Shown one piece after another: positions 41,322 through 50,376 of a stretch of 64,000 nt of DNA (position 1 is the stretch's first letter; each line of letters begins with the position of its first letter). The stretch spans positions 930,001-994,000 of the forward strand of contig NC_012860.1 in NCBI RefSeq assembly GCF_000026945.1, read 5' to 3'. The translations under genes and the position numbers were made by a program. Origin of the DNA: Candida dubliniensis CD36. Taxonomy: Eukaryota; Ascomycota; Pichiomycetes; Serinales; Debaryomycetaceae. Under the pieces are notes generated by a model. That model did not search any database. It was not told the origin of the DNA and saw only the letters and a list, made by a program, of their open reading frames with translations.

Positions 41322-42716
41322 TCATCCATTAGTCTTTTCATAAAAATTACCATTTCTGATTTCACCAAATGTGGCACCTTCTTCACCTGTTAGCCAATTG
41401 GGGACTTCTTCTGGGTTTAATATTATTTCCTCTGGTTCTGTTGATTTCACAGATAATTCATGCAAACCTCCAAACACATCTGACCCTGTTATTTTAAACT
41501 TAATGTTAGTTCTTCCATCATCATCGATACTTTTCTCAGTTCTTGCAACAGTTGTTTTTTCTCGAAGAATAAATTCTGCGTATTGGATTGGAGCAATGGA
41601 ATCAAACTCCGTATCGTTAATATGCCCTTCATTTGCAGCTTGATCAGGGTTAGTGTCCTCGTCTTGTTGTTGAAGTTTTGGTTGCTCATTGCTAGTTTGT
41701 TTATTACCTGTAAGTGATCCTTTGAATCGTAGATTTGCAATTTTCTTCAATCGTTGAAGCTTTAGACTGTTGATGTTTTCGGCTGTGCCGGCCTCATTTT
41801 CAACGCCTGCTTCACTGACTTCATTTTTGGATACTTGATGATCCTCGACTGCTCCAAGTGGTAACATGTCCACGGTCCCATCAGCATAAGGAGTCCAAAT
41901 ACCTAAGCTGTTTCCGAATCGATCGCACCCTTTTAAAATATGCATTGATTGGATAGATTTCACAGGGAATTGGTTCTCTGGGGTGATTAATTTGAGCAAG
42001 TTGTTTTTACTCTGTGGTAAACTTCTCTCGAATGCCTCCATAACTATGCCGTGGACCATGGCATCGTTGTTAATGGAATGGACAACATGGGGCGAATTAA
42101 TAAAAATCCCAAAAAAATATGCCTTGTGAGATATAATATGTGGTTTTTCGGTAATATCCATTCCATTTAAATCAAACACTTGGATCCTGATCAAGATTAT
42201 CGGTAGCTTTGGATGTTTGCATATATAAATATATGACAAGTACAACGACGACAAATTTTTCACCAAATTATCTAGAAACTCCCTAGGGTTGATCGAGATC
42301 GGCACTATCTTGTCATGCATATCCTTTACAGTTGAATAAATCCATGACTGGGTACTATTTGATTTGTCCACAATAAGCTGGCAGTCGATCTGAGATATTT
42401 GTAGTAGATTCAATCCTTGGGTCCAATACTCAAAGATTATTTTGTCGATGAGCTTACGTTTCGGGGTGCGATTAATTGATTTTCGAAACTCGTTCACTTC
42501 CTTTATGATTTTTTTGTTGAAACCTTGCTGAGTGTACTTTGAAGGTGGTTTTGGTTGTGTGTTCTTGAGCTTGGTCCATAAGATGATAAATTGGAGTATA
42601 GAATTCTTGGATAATCTGTCCAAAATATTATATAAAACTTTATGTCCAAGGTACGGCACATATGTATTTGGTAATATATTCTTGTATGATCGAGTTTGCT
42701 GTTCTAACCTTGACAT
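41322..42716 (-). CDS. CHL4: Inner-kinetochore protein Chl4 (CENP-N)
   Basis: A 464-aa protein with an ATG at 42716. Conserved blocks with yeast Chl4 are visible: EYWTQGLNLLQISQIDCQLI, then IYICKHPKLPIILIRIQVFD, and at the C-terminus SDVFGGLHELSVKS and PNWLTGEEGATFGEIRNGNF. The order and spacing equal those in S. cerevisiae Chl4 (458 aa). Chl4 pairs with Iml3 in the CCAN and contacts the centromeric CENP-A nucleosome. A disordered acidic insert lies around residues 290-370. Confidence 0.9.
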   Translation of the reverse strand: MSRLEQQTRSYKNILPNTYVPYLGHKVLYNILDRLSKNSILQFIILWTKLKNTQPKPPSKYTQQGFNKKIIKEVNEFRKSINRTPKRKLIDKIIFEYWTQGLNLLQISQIDCQLIVDKSNSTQSWIYSTVKDMHDKIVPISINPREFLDNLVKNLSSLYLSYIYICKHPKLPIILIRIQVFDLNGMDITEKPHIISHKAYFFGIFINSPHVVHSINNDAMVHGIVMEAFERSLPQSKNNLLKLITPENQFPVKSIQSMHILKGCDRFGNSLGIWTPYADGTVDMLPLGAVEDHQVSKNEVSEAGVENEAGTAENINSLKLQRLKKIANLRFKGSLTGNKQTSNEQPKLQQQDEDTNPDQAANEGHINDTEFDSIAPIQYAEFILREKTTVARTEKSIDDDGRTNIKFKITGSDVFGGLHELSVKSTEPEEIILNPEEVPNWLTGEEGATFGEIRNGNFYEKTNG

Positions 42717-43170
42717 TGCATCAACAAAACCAATTATTAATAAAACTTGGTAGTAATATAATATCGTGTTTGCGTTTGTTTACTTTTTTTTTTGTTCATT
42801 TTTTCTTTTTCTTCCTCTTCGAGCTTCTATTATGATTTTTCGAATTGTAGCATTTGCACGACATGCAGAAGTGCATTTGCGTAAGCTGGTAGCACATACC
42901 AAGGCTTAGAAAACTTGAATCACCTGACGATACAAGAGAAGGAAGGAATATGAGAACTGCAGGCATATATGCCCAACAGCATCGGTATTACTTACTTCCA
43001 ATGAAGTAAAGGTGGTGGGTATCGCCTTTGACGAAGAGAGATTATTTATACTAGAGTATTTCCCCATCTAGTTGAAACTCTTTTAAGAGGCTGGGTTAAT
43101 ACCGCATTTTTCTCTTTAGATTAGAAGTACATACTTGACTTCTTATGTTTTTTCTTTATTTAATAAAGGG
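42717..43170. other. Intergenic: 5' flank of CHL4 and of the Gag-like ORF
   Basis: Contains TTATTTATA at 43042-43050 and the segment GCTGGGTTAATACCGC at 43090-43105, both with loose counterparts downstream of the next ORF. No gene is seen. Confidence 0.5.
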
Positions 43171-44328
43171 ATGTCAGATAATAATATTACTACTAACCAT
43201 CAAACAATTGACAATGGTGATTTCCCATCACTTAGGATGTTGGGCGATAAACAAAATCTAGTTTTAGATGTCGCAGTTGAAACTGCTGACATATATATTG
43301 ACAACATTGGTGATTTTATCTTTACTCGCCATGAAGCTGATGGATCTATCCATCTTGTTCATGATCCCTTGAATCGTTGGTCGGTAGATCAGATTCCTGC
43401 TGAGTTGAAGAAAAATATGGAAGTCACTTATAGTCAATGTCTTGCTAGAGTGAGTTTAATTAGTACTGATAGAATCTGTATGATTTTGAACATCACAGAG
43501 CAGGTGCTCGATTCCGTCTTTAATAGTGAGTTAGCAAAATCTTTTGCGAAACCTCCTTTTAGTCGGTTGATTACTCATATTTTAGATACCAATCTAACTG
43601 TTAGCAGACAAAACTTCCTTTTCCCGGCTTATACTTTTCATAGAGTTCGGGTGGGATCGTTAGATTCTGATAATCTCGTTGAAAAAGTGTTTTTTCTTCG
43701 TGATTTTGAGTTCAAGTTGATGCAGAGATTGTCTCAGATCAAAAGCTTCACTGAACGGTTTCCAAATTGCCATTCTTTAAAGGCTGTTATTCTTAAGGCT
43801 GCTTCTCCATCGAGACTCACTGATCTGGGAGAGATTAGGTTGATTTTGGATCACATTAAGAGCAATCTTCTTAACGCTAAAGATGCTCGTGAATGTTGGG
43901 AAAGGTGTAATGAATTACCTATGCCTAATACTGAAGCTGCTAAATTTATTCGGAAGTTAAATTCCAAAAGGAACTTTGTTCAATGGTATCTCAATGTCTC
44001 GATTAAGTTCAAAAACAAAGCAATCGTTGTCAAAACTTTGACACACCATTTTGGTCGCTTTAAAGACGGAGAAGAACCAAATGCTGATAATGTTGTTAAT
44101 GATATTATCAATGAGCCAGGATTTGTTAATGATATGTTTCCTATTCAGATGTCATTTGATCAACCAACTCTGAAGCTGGATTTGAAAAACAAACAAGCCA
44201 ATAATAGAAGAACGTTTCATAACGATGGTAAAGATGGTAATGGAAAAATCAAGAAACTAAAAACCGATAACAAAGGTTATGTTGCTGGCGGAAAAACAAA
44301 AGGACAAAATATGACAAGTTGTATGTGA
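43171..44328 (+). CDS. Unassigned ORF, possibly retrotransposon Gag-derived
   Basis: A 385-aa frame from the ATG at 43171 (MSDNNITTNHQTIDNG); the open frame begins 12 codons earlier at a TTG. It is mostly helical, with a conserved-looking block MQRLSQIKSFTERFPNCHSL and a Lys/Asn/Gly-rich basic tail (NGKIKKLKTDNKGYVAGGK) without a CCHC zinc finger, as in Ty1-type Gag. Codon use includes CGG and CTC that are rare in neighbours. The UGA stop is followed at once by a short hairpin (CGCTtgcgAGCG). No pol frame follows. Domesticated or remnant Gag is my best guess; a fast-evolving host gene is the alternative. Confidence 0.5.
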   Translation: MSDNNITTNHQTIDNGDFPSLRMLGDKQNLVLDVAVETADIYIDNIGDFIFTRHEADGSIHLVHDPLNRWSVDQIPAELKKNMEVTYSQCLARVSLISTDRICMILNITEQVLDSVFNSELAKSFAKPPFSRLITHILDTNLTVSRQNFLFPAYTFHRVRVGSLDSDNLVEKVFFLRDFEFKLMQRLSQIKSFTERFPNCHSLKAVILKAASPSRLTDLGEIRLILDHIKSNLLNAKDARECWERCNELPMPNTEAAKFIRKLNSKRNFVQWYLNVSIKFKNKAIVVKTLTHHFGRFKDGEEPNADNVVNDIINEPGFVNDMFPIQMSFDQPTLKLDLKNKQANNRRTFHNDGKDGNGKIKKLKTDNKGYVAGGKTKGQNMTSCM

Positions 44329-44789
44329 GCGCTTGCGAGCGGTTATAGTCGTGTAGCTTGGTTAACATATATATTACTACTATAACGTGTTGTAATTGGG
44401 TTCTTGCCTGCCTCGTCCGCCCTCTATACCTGACCCAAATTACACCTGGGAAAAACTACTTATTTATATACTGTTGTTCTCGACATTGCGCACCACGTTC
44501 CCCGCTGGGTGTTACCCGCTATCTCCTCTGCTTTGGCTGGATACGTTGCATTTTCCATTGTCATAGGATATTTATCCTCGGCACTACCTAACGCAGTCTA
44601 GGTGTGTCTGTTCATTTTTTTTGACAACTACCGATTTCTGGGGAAGGCGGTTGCCACCAAACAACATAGAGTTTAATATGGCTCATCGGTCAGTAATCAC
44701 AGGTCAAGTACAAGGAAGCTCAAAGAATTTTTTTTTTTTACGGGTCAGCTAATACCAAAAACTGTTGATTATACATTGTCAACTGTCCT
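44329..44789. other. Intergenic, locally GC-richer, LTR-like candidate
   Basis: Sequence from TGTTGTAATTGGG (about 44387) to CTAACGCA (about 44597) begins TG and ends CA and holds TTATTTATA, the shape of a short LTR. I find no second copy in the window, so it is unproven. Confidence 0.3.
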
Positions 44790-45620
44790 CTATTTGGGTT
44801 CTATATGAATGACTCTCTCTAAAAAAGAAAGATGAAAATCTTTGGATGCTAGTATCCCTTTCTCTAGTATCCCATCTTCAACGTTCTGTTGATTATCAAT
44901 TTTGATCAAGACATCCTCCTGACAAGACTTTGTGAAAGAACACTTTTTTGTATAGTACTCAACTAACCCATGTTCTTTGATCACGTCTGCGTGTATAATG
45001 ATTGTCCGAAAATCATTAAGGGTTCCCTGAAATGATATTTGTTCAAATCTTCCACTATCCAATAGACATTGGTTTATTATAAAGTCTAGAAAAACTGGAG
45101 CAGTGTTCCGCATAAACGATGTGAATGCAGTCAATTCAAACTCTTTGGTATCTGGCTTGACCGTGCCATGAAATGACCTCAAGCCAACACTAGCAATACA
45201 TCTATTCAAGGCCTCCTCAGTAAATTCAAAATCACTATCGACAAAACTGATCTTTGCGGTTTTTATATCTTCAAGATTGAAAATCGAATAATAACGTTCT
45301 GGAATATCATTAGCAAAAACTTGACTGAATGTAGTTGCAACTTTAGTCAAATCTCGTTTATATCCTTCGTTGAAAAACAAATCATCAAACTTTTCCTCTT
45401 TTCCAAGTAGCAAGTAAATACAAATCTCATCCTTGGCATCAATTGCTAGATCTGACAAGACTGAATTGTTATTCTTGATTCTTGGAGATTGAATGATACC
45501 AAATCTGTACCTAGGTTTATTGTATGAAGCATTGATCAAATGTTTTAGATTTTCAAACCTTGAAGATGCAGAATCCTTGTGGATCCAAGAGTATGGCAAC
45601 GCAAGAATCTCGAAAGACAT
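44790..45620 (-). CDS. Putative GNAT-fold protein
   Basis: A 276-aa protein. The frame runs on upstream past poly-Phe DNA, but the ATG at 45620 (MSFEILALPYSWIHKDSASS) is the sensible start. The C-terminal part contains TIIIHADVIKEHGLVEYYTK and then KCSFTKSCQEDV, which resembles the end of acetyltransferase (GNAT) domains, where a helix is followed by (Y/F)xKxGF. The acetyl-CoA-binding R/Q-x-x-G-x-G/A loop is not clear to me, so the assignment is weak. No homolog with known function comes to mind. Confidence 0.55.
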   Translation of the reverse strand: MSFEILALPYSWIHKDSASSRFENLKHLINASYNKPRYRFGIIQSPRIKNNNSVLSDLAIDAKDEICIYLLLGKEEKFDDLFFNEGYKRDLTKVATTFSQVFANDIPERYYSIFNLEDIKTAKISFVDSDFEFTEEALNRCIASVGLRSFHGTVKPDTKEFELTAFTSFMRNTAPVFLDFIINQCLLDSGRFEQISFQGTLNDFRTIIIHADVIKEHGLVEYYTKKCSFTKSCQEDVLIKIDNQQNVEDGILEKGILASKDFHLSFLERVIHIEPK

Positions 45621-47365
45621 GTTGGAATAATTAATGCTACATTGGGTTGTTATTCTTGTTGATACTGAAAAAAAAAAAAAAAGAAGAAGCAGGAAACAAA
45701 ACTCTTGTTGAGGAGGGTAGTGTAGATCGTCAAAATTTCTTCTACATATCAAGTGTTATGTTTTAATTTGCGGTGAAGCTACTGTTCTTGATAAGAAGAA
45801 TTCAGGGATGCAAATTAATCGAAGTATAAGTATAAGAACAACAATCAACACAAAGTTGTTATAAGGAGTTTGTCTTGCTAGACAATGAATTGAATCTAGA
45901 CTACTAAACGATCGTATAGAGGCTTTTTTCTTAGTAGGCGGTCACTTGCTTTTGTGGTTGCAATTGATTTGAACCATAACAGATCATCTCTATCAATTGA
46001 AACAGCAACATCATCATCAACAACAACAACAATATTCTATATAAAGAGATACAAAATCGTCTTGGCACAATTTCAAAGTTGATTGGTTGGTTTCAGCAAC
46101 ACGGGTAGACGTGTAGCGTGTATTAATTTATGAAATTGAAAGACGTGTACCAAGTTAGTTTCGGCGAAATCCAGTTTAGGAAATTGGTTTTCCTCAAACT
46201 TTGAAAATATAAACATCGAAAAATTATTATCAAAACATCCGGTATTCGGTCCATTTATCAAATAGTTGTTTAGTGAAGAGCAATTGATGTAAAGATGAAT
46301 TTCAAACAATTACAAGATACTTCCATTACACAGCCAAAGCACTAAAGATTATTGGGAAGGAATTTCTTAACATTCTTGAATTAAGTTGTAATGACAAAAT
46401 CTGTAATTACCTCACCTTCACATTGTACATCTCCTCTCCGCAGAACAAAAGAAAAAAAAATAAAACAAGTCAAAAGTATGAAACGAAATAATATGAAGAC
46501 ATTGTCAAATGCCATAATCAGGTGAATATATATTTCGGTTAAGTTTAGCATGGTCATCCAAGTGATAGTAGTAGCAGTAGTGGTAGTTATGTTGGAGATG
46601 AACAGATGTTGTCTCAGTTCATCAGTTGTTTTACAAACGAGGAATCGGGTTTTGTGTAAGAAAATCATTTGTGGCGGTAGTTCACATCGCATTGTCGGGC
46701 TATCGCCACATCACATACGCCTTTAGGAGGCTGAAAAGGAAAGAAAAGGCGACTTCTTCGTTTCTGTATTTAGTTGATGTTTGATTTACACTCACTCATC
46801 TGCAATAAGACAATTGAGACATACTGTTCACAGTGCTTCAAAGAATCACATTATCAACTCTCTACCATGCAAAAGGATAGGAGCGGTTCGGAAAAGCAAC
46901 CGGAGTGGTGGTAATGATGTGGTTACAGGGTAATTTTGTGCTACACTTTCCGAGTTCTTCCTTCCCCTTTTCCCTCCTCTTCTTCTTCCCAACAAAAAAT
47001 GCGAAAAAAAAAAATCATTCGATTGACAACGAAAAAAAAAAAAAAATTCTGCTGAACAATAGCCACACAATTAGTAACCACTTACTATTATTATCTGCTT
47101 TTTCCGCATACAATTACAAATCAAAAACGGAAATGTTGAATAGAAAAATTTTTTGATTTTAGCAGATGTTGCATGTAAATCTTGTACAATCAAAAAAAAA
47201 ATATCATAACATGAGCCCACAGTTTCGCAATCTGTTGATGGAATCATGAAACCAGTACTATAAATATTTCTCTGTTTCCCTCTTCTCGAAATACCAAGTT
47301 TAGACGTTTGTAATTTATCTCATCGTATTAATATATCATTAGTAATTTATTCATTCCTATTCATA
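45621..47365. other. 1.7-kb gene-poor region
   Basis: Contains (CAT)n(CAA)n at about 46009-46031, a TATATAAAG at 46038-46046 with no supported gene behind it, and several short frames without ATG starts. An ATG-started 103-codon minus-strand frame (46381-46692) is AT-rich and lacks recognisable domains. The last 110 bp are the promoter of the 62-aa gene. Confidence 0.45.
47259..47266 (+). promoter_or_regulatory. TATA box of the 62-aa gene
   Basis: TATAAATA lies 107 bp ahead of the ATG at 47366, with a T/C-rich tract between. Confidence 0.5.
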
Positions 47366-47554
47366 ATGCATTCACTCTATGCTAGACCAAGTGCGTTCCA
47401 TTCCAAATCTTCCACTGCTTTACTATTAGGGTATTTGGCTATTTCCACTACAGTTCCGTTCCTTTTATCTTATAAAGAAACCAATAATAATGCCATTGAT
47501 AATCAACTGTTAAAAGGCACGATATCAGCTAGATCATTATTCACCAAATTGTGA
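47366..47554 (+). CDS. Small putative membrane or mitochondrial protein
   Basis: A 62-aa frame with an ATG at 47366. The first about 17 residues carry Arg, Lys and Ser without acids (MHSLYARPSAFHSKSS), like a mitochondrial leader, followed by a hydrophobic stretch (TALLLGYLAISTTVPFLLSY) that could span a membrane. A TATA box sits at a proper distance upstream. I do not recognise it. Its isolation in a gene-poor region and small size keep it tentative. Confidence 0.5.
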   Translation: MHSLYARPSAFHSKSSTALLLGYLAISTTVPFLLSYKETNNNAIDNQLLKGTISARSLFTKL

Positions 47555-48614
47555 GTGAAATCTCCGGCAAGTGACTATAAATTACACTGGTTGTTGATCA
47601 GTTGCTTGTGTTCATTGCTTTGTCAAAAGTGTGATCTTTTTTTTTGCCTTTTTCTTTGTTTTTTTTTTTTAATGTTATTTGTTTTAATCAATGGGTGTAA
47701 GGTTTTTTTAAATGGTTATCGGTCCGTATTTTTGTTTTCGTGTCAGTTTTTATTATTCATCATAATAAGAGTACAGTAAAGTGCTCATAGCATCAACAGT
47801 TTGTATAATTTAATTTAATATACAAGTTTAAAGTTTCACTGAGGAAGAGAAACGCTCTGGATGTCAAATAAAGATGGTTTAGCATTTGAAAACAATCCAA
47901 TTAGAGCCATTATTTTCCCATTATCTATCTTTGACCACTCATAGCTCTTATTGATATAGTGACTGGAAAGCAGATAAAAAGGAAAAAAAAAAAAAAAAAA
48001 CAATTGGGGCGAAACAGTGGTTCTACCATCGTGGTCACTTGCCAGTCAATCCTTTTTTTTTAGTTCATGGGATGTTCAAATCCCCCACACTTCTTGCTTC
48101 TCCTGAAATGCAACACGATTGCATAGTGGCCAGTCATTTTTTAAAAAAAAACCTGGACATGCACTGTCTATATTTGCTCATAGTAGCAAAAACCAACCTC
48201 TATTGTTCTACTATATTGTGCGTTGTAAGGTGCATTTATTGTCTCGATTTGCTTGTTTGATAAGGTGCATCTAAAATCATCATATCACTTTTGATTGCTT
48301 TACATTTTGTCTTGTGGATTTTTTCCTTTAATACCCCCTTAATTACTTGAAAGGGTTGAAAACTGTGCTCTAGTTTAACTTTGGCCCTGTCATAATTGAA
48401 GGATATTTTTTTATGCAAGGTCAGTTCGTTTTTCCTTGTAATCTAATTATATATGGTTTGAAAAAGATAAACTATTTTTCAACAAATATTCGTCAATTTT
48501 TGACCCTAAAAAAAAAAAGAGCGAAATACGTAAAATTTAGTATAACCAAATTCACACTTTGTTAGATGTGTATTATCAAGCCTATGTACAAGTTTGCTTA
48601 ATGTAACAACTGCT
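47555..48614. other. 1-kb intergenic region
   Basis: A-run of about 18 at 47983-48000 and other homopolymers. A 27-codon ATG frame at 47861-47944 is noted in findings. Nothing else is supported. Confidence 0.5.
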
Positions 48615-49637
48615 CTATTTACTTGCTTGTTTCTTCCAGTGAGCATCTTTGAAAATGGTTTTGATATCTGTCAACCCATTAACAATATTGAACATAGTAT
48701 CTTTCTGTTCTAAGTCTAAATTTGGGTTAATGTTAATATCATGAAGAGTACGACTGGCCAATTCCGTCTTTTTACCTTTATACTCCAAGTCCTTAGTCTG
48801 TCCTAACACAATAGTCTGCACTCTTTCTTTTAAGACATCTTCCTTTGGGTCTATCTTCCAAGTCCGCTGCAAAATAAATCTGTTCTTTGACCCTGGAAAT
48901 GCTTGGGCAATAACATCTTTTGGCAACATATACGGATATTTCGAATCATTTAATGATAATTTGGCAATGGAGGCTAATCTAGAAGCAACAGTAGCATTAA
49001 TACTTGGAACCTTGCCGTAAAAGAAATCCTCAGCAATAACCTTTGGTTGTAATGGAACGGCAGTCAATTCTTTAGACTTGATTGGTTTGGCTACTGTTGG
49101 CTTGCGCACTTCTGGTTTACCTTCAATGGTATTTCTTCTAGGAGTAGATCTTTTGAATGATCTATCATTGAATCCACTAGGTCTATTACCTCTATTATTG
49201 AACCTTGCAGCTGGTGCCCTTTCCCCTTCAACTGTCTTTGGAAATCTGGATGGTCTCGTATTGCTTCTTGGAGCACGAAAGTTAGTCTCCGAGTTTCCTT
49301 CTCTTTGTTGCTGTTGCTGTTGCTGTTGTTGATGTTGTCTTGGCATTTGTTGCTGTCCTCCTTCATTGAAATCATTTCTGACGGTCCTATTGGCAAAATT
49401 ATTATTTTCTTTTTTTTGCCAACCAGGTCTCTTGTTTCCAGCTTCAAATAATCTCGAATTTGCGGTCTTGTTCTTCAACTCGGCAGCTTTTGCTGAAACT
49501 TGATCGATTCTCTTAAAAAGATCACTCAAATTTAATTTGACGGCATCACTACCATTTTTGCTGTTATTAGACGAGTTATATCTAATCAGCCTCTTTGAAC
49601 TATTAACTAGTATTCTCTTTGTAGTTGAACCCAACAT
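48615..49637 (-). CDS. RSM28: Probable mitochondrial small-subunit ribosomal protein Rsm28
   Basis: A 340-aa protein with an ATG at 49637. The N-terminus (MLGSTTKRILVNSSKRLIRY) is a mitochondrial presequence. A low-complexity Asn/Arg/Gln-rich middle includes a nine-Gln run from a CAG/CAA repeat (about 49306-49335). The C-terminal 140 residues look folded (DFFYGKVPSINATVASRLAS; FPGSKNRFILQRTWKIDPKE), which I associate with the yeast mitoribosomal protein Rsm28, based on recall and therefore moderate. An RRPE-like TGAAAATTTTT is 52 bp upstream, exactly the distance seen at RSM18. Confidence 0.6.
   Translation of the reverse strand: MLGSTTKRILVNSSKRLIRYNSSNNSKNGSDAVKLNLSDLFKRIDQVSAKAAELKNKTANSRLFEAGNKRPGWQKKENNNFANRTVRNDFNEGGQQQMPRQHQQQQQQQQQREGNSETNFRAPRSNTRPSRFPKTVEGERAPAARFNNRGNRPSGFNDRSFKRSTPRRNTIEGKPEVRKPTVAKPIKSKELTAVPLQPKVIAEDFFYGKVPSINATVASRLASIAKLSLNDSKYPYMLPKDVIAQAFPGSKNRFILQRTWKIDPKEDVLKERVQTIVLGQTKDLEYKGKKTELASRTLHDININPNLDLEQKDTMFNIVNGLTDIKTIFKDAHWKKQASK
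49306..49335 (-). repeat. CAG/CAA repeat coding polyglutamine in the Rsm28-like gene
   Basis: TTG/CTG alternation on the plus strand encodes about nine consecutive Gln on the minus strand; likely length-polymorphic. Confidence 0.85.
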
Positions 49638-49688
49638 TTATCGCTGACTACTTTTAAACCGGTACAGTTAGAAACAATTTGATATCGC

Positions 49689-49699
49689 TGAAAATTTTT
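49689..49699 (-). promoter_or_regulatory. RRPE-like element upstream of RSM28
   Basis: The plus strand reads TGAAAATTTTT, containing the palindromic AAAATTTT core, 52 bp ahead of the ATG. Confidence 0.4.
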
Positions 49700-50135
49700 T
49701 TTTGTTGTGAGCTTTTTCTTTGACATATTTGGCTTTTTTTTCCCTCTCCCTGCTACTTCTTGGGATCCCCATTATAGTAATCAACTTGTAGTTTATGGAA
49801 AAGTAATATGAGTCTACATAGCTAATTTTGGATAGTATTAATATCGTATGGTTGCTAGGACTCCAATTGAACCAAATTTCATGAATTAAAGTTGAAGCGT
49901 ATTGTAAAGCGTTAAGAGCTTGACTGTATGAACTCGTTATTTCTCTTGCTTTAATCAAGAAAAGAGTAATGTAAACTACTAGTTAATGTGTGACTCTACT
50001 GTTTGTCTTTTTATATAACCCTCAATTAGCTTACATGGTTATCACTAGTGTAACACACCTCTGTCAATTGCCAAAATTTTTTTGAAATGACTCCTACTGT
50101 CCCCCCATATTTTACCCATACTCCACTCTAGAGGG

Positions 50136-50141
50136 CACGTG
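50136..50141 (+). promoter_or_regulatory. CACGTG E-box upstream of ATP1
   Basis: GGCACGTGATC fits Cbf1/bHLH-type sites and lies 236 bp ahead of the ATP1 ATG, close to the CCAAT box. Confidence 0.45.
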
Positions 50142-50159
50142 ATCGAGCGTTTTTTGTCG

Positions 50160-50167
50160 ACCAATCA
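50160..50167 (+). promoter_or_regulatory. CCAAT (HAP-type) box upstream of ATP1
   Basis: ACCAATCA is a perfect match to ACCAATNA, about 215 bp upstream of the ATG, as expected for a respiratory gene. Confidence 0.6.
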
Positions 50168-50376
50168 AATCGCGAAAGAGAGTTCTGTTCGGTAAAGTGC
50201 CAATGAAAATTGAGAAACAAGACACATTTTTTTTTTCTTTCTCGCACCAAGATTCTTTCATTTCTACAAATTTTTTTTTTCAACATAAAATTTATATATT
50301 CTTCCACTTTTTCCCTTTCTTCTTCACAACTTCTATTTATATCCCTCCACCAATAAAAAGAAGAAATTATAGAAAA

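Larger units (their letters stand above)
49638..50376. other. Divergent promoter between RSM28 and ATP1
   Basis: Holds the RRPE-like element of RSM28, a CACGTG (50136-50141) and CCAAT box (50161-50165) toward ATP1, and T runs. No gene is seen; a 96-codon minus-strand frame has no features. Confidence 0.6.

Noticed and set aside
46073..46309. 78-codon minus-strand frame
   Set aside because: No ATG start and no similarity to known proteins.
46381..46692. 103-codon minus-strand frame with a hydrophobic stretch
   Set aside because: ATG-started but Thr/Ile/Phe-rich from simple sequence and without promoter signals; left out as too weak.
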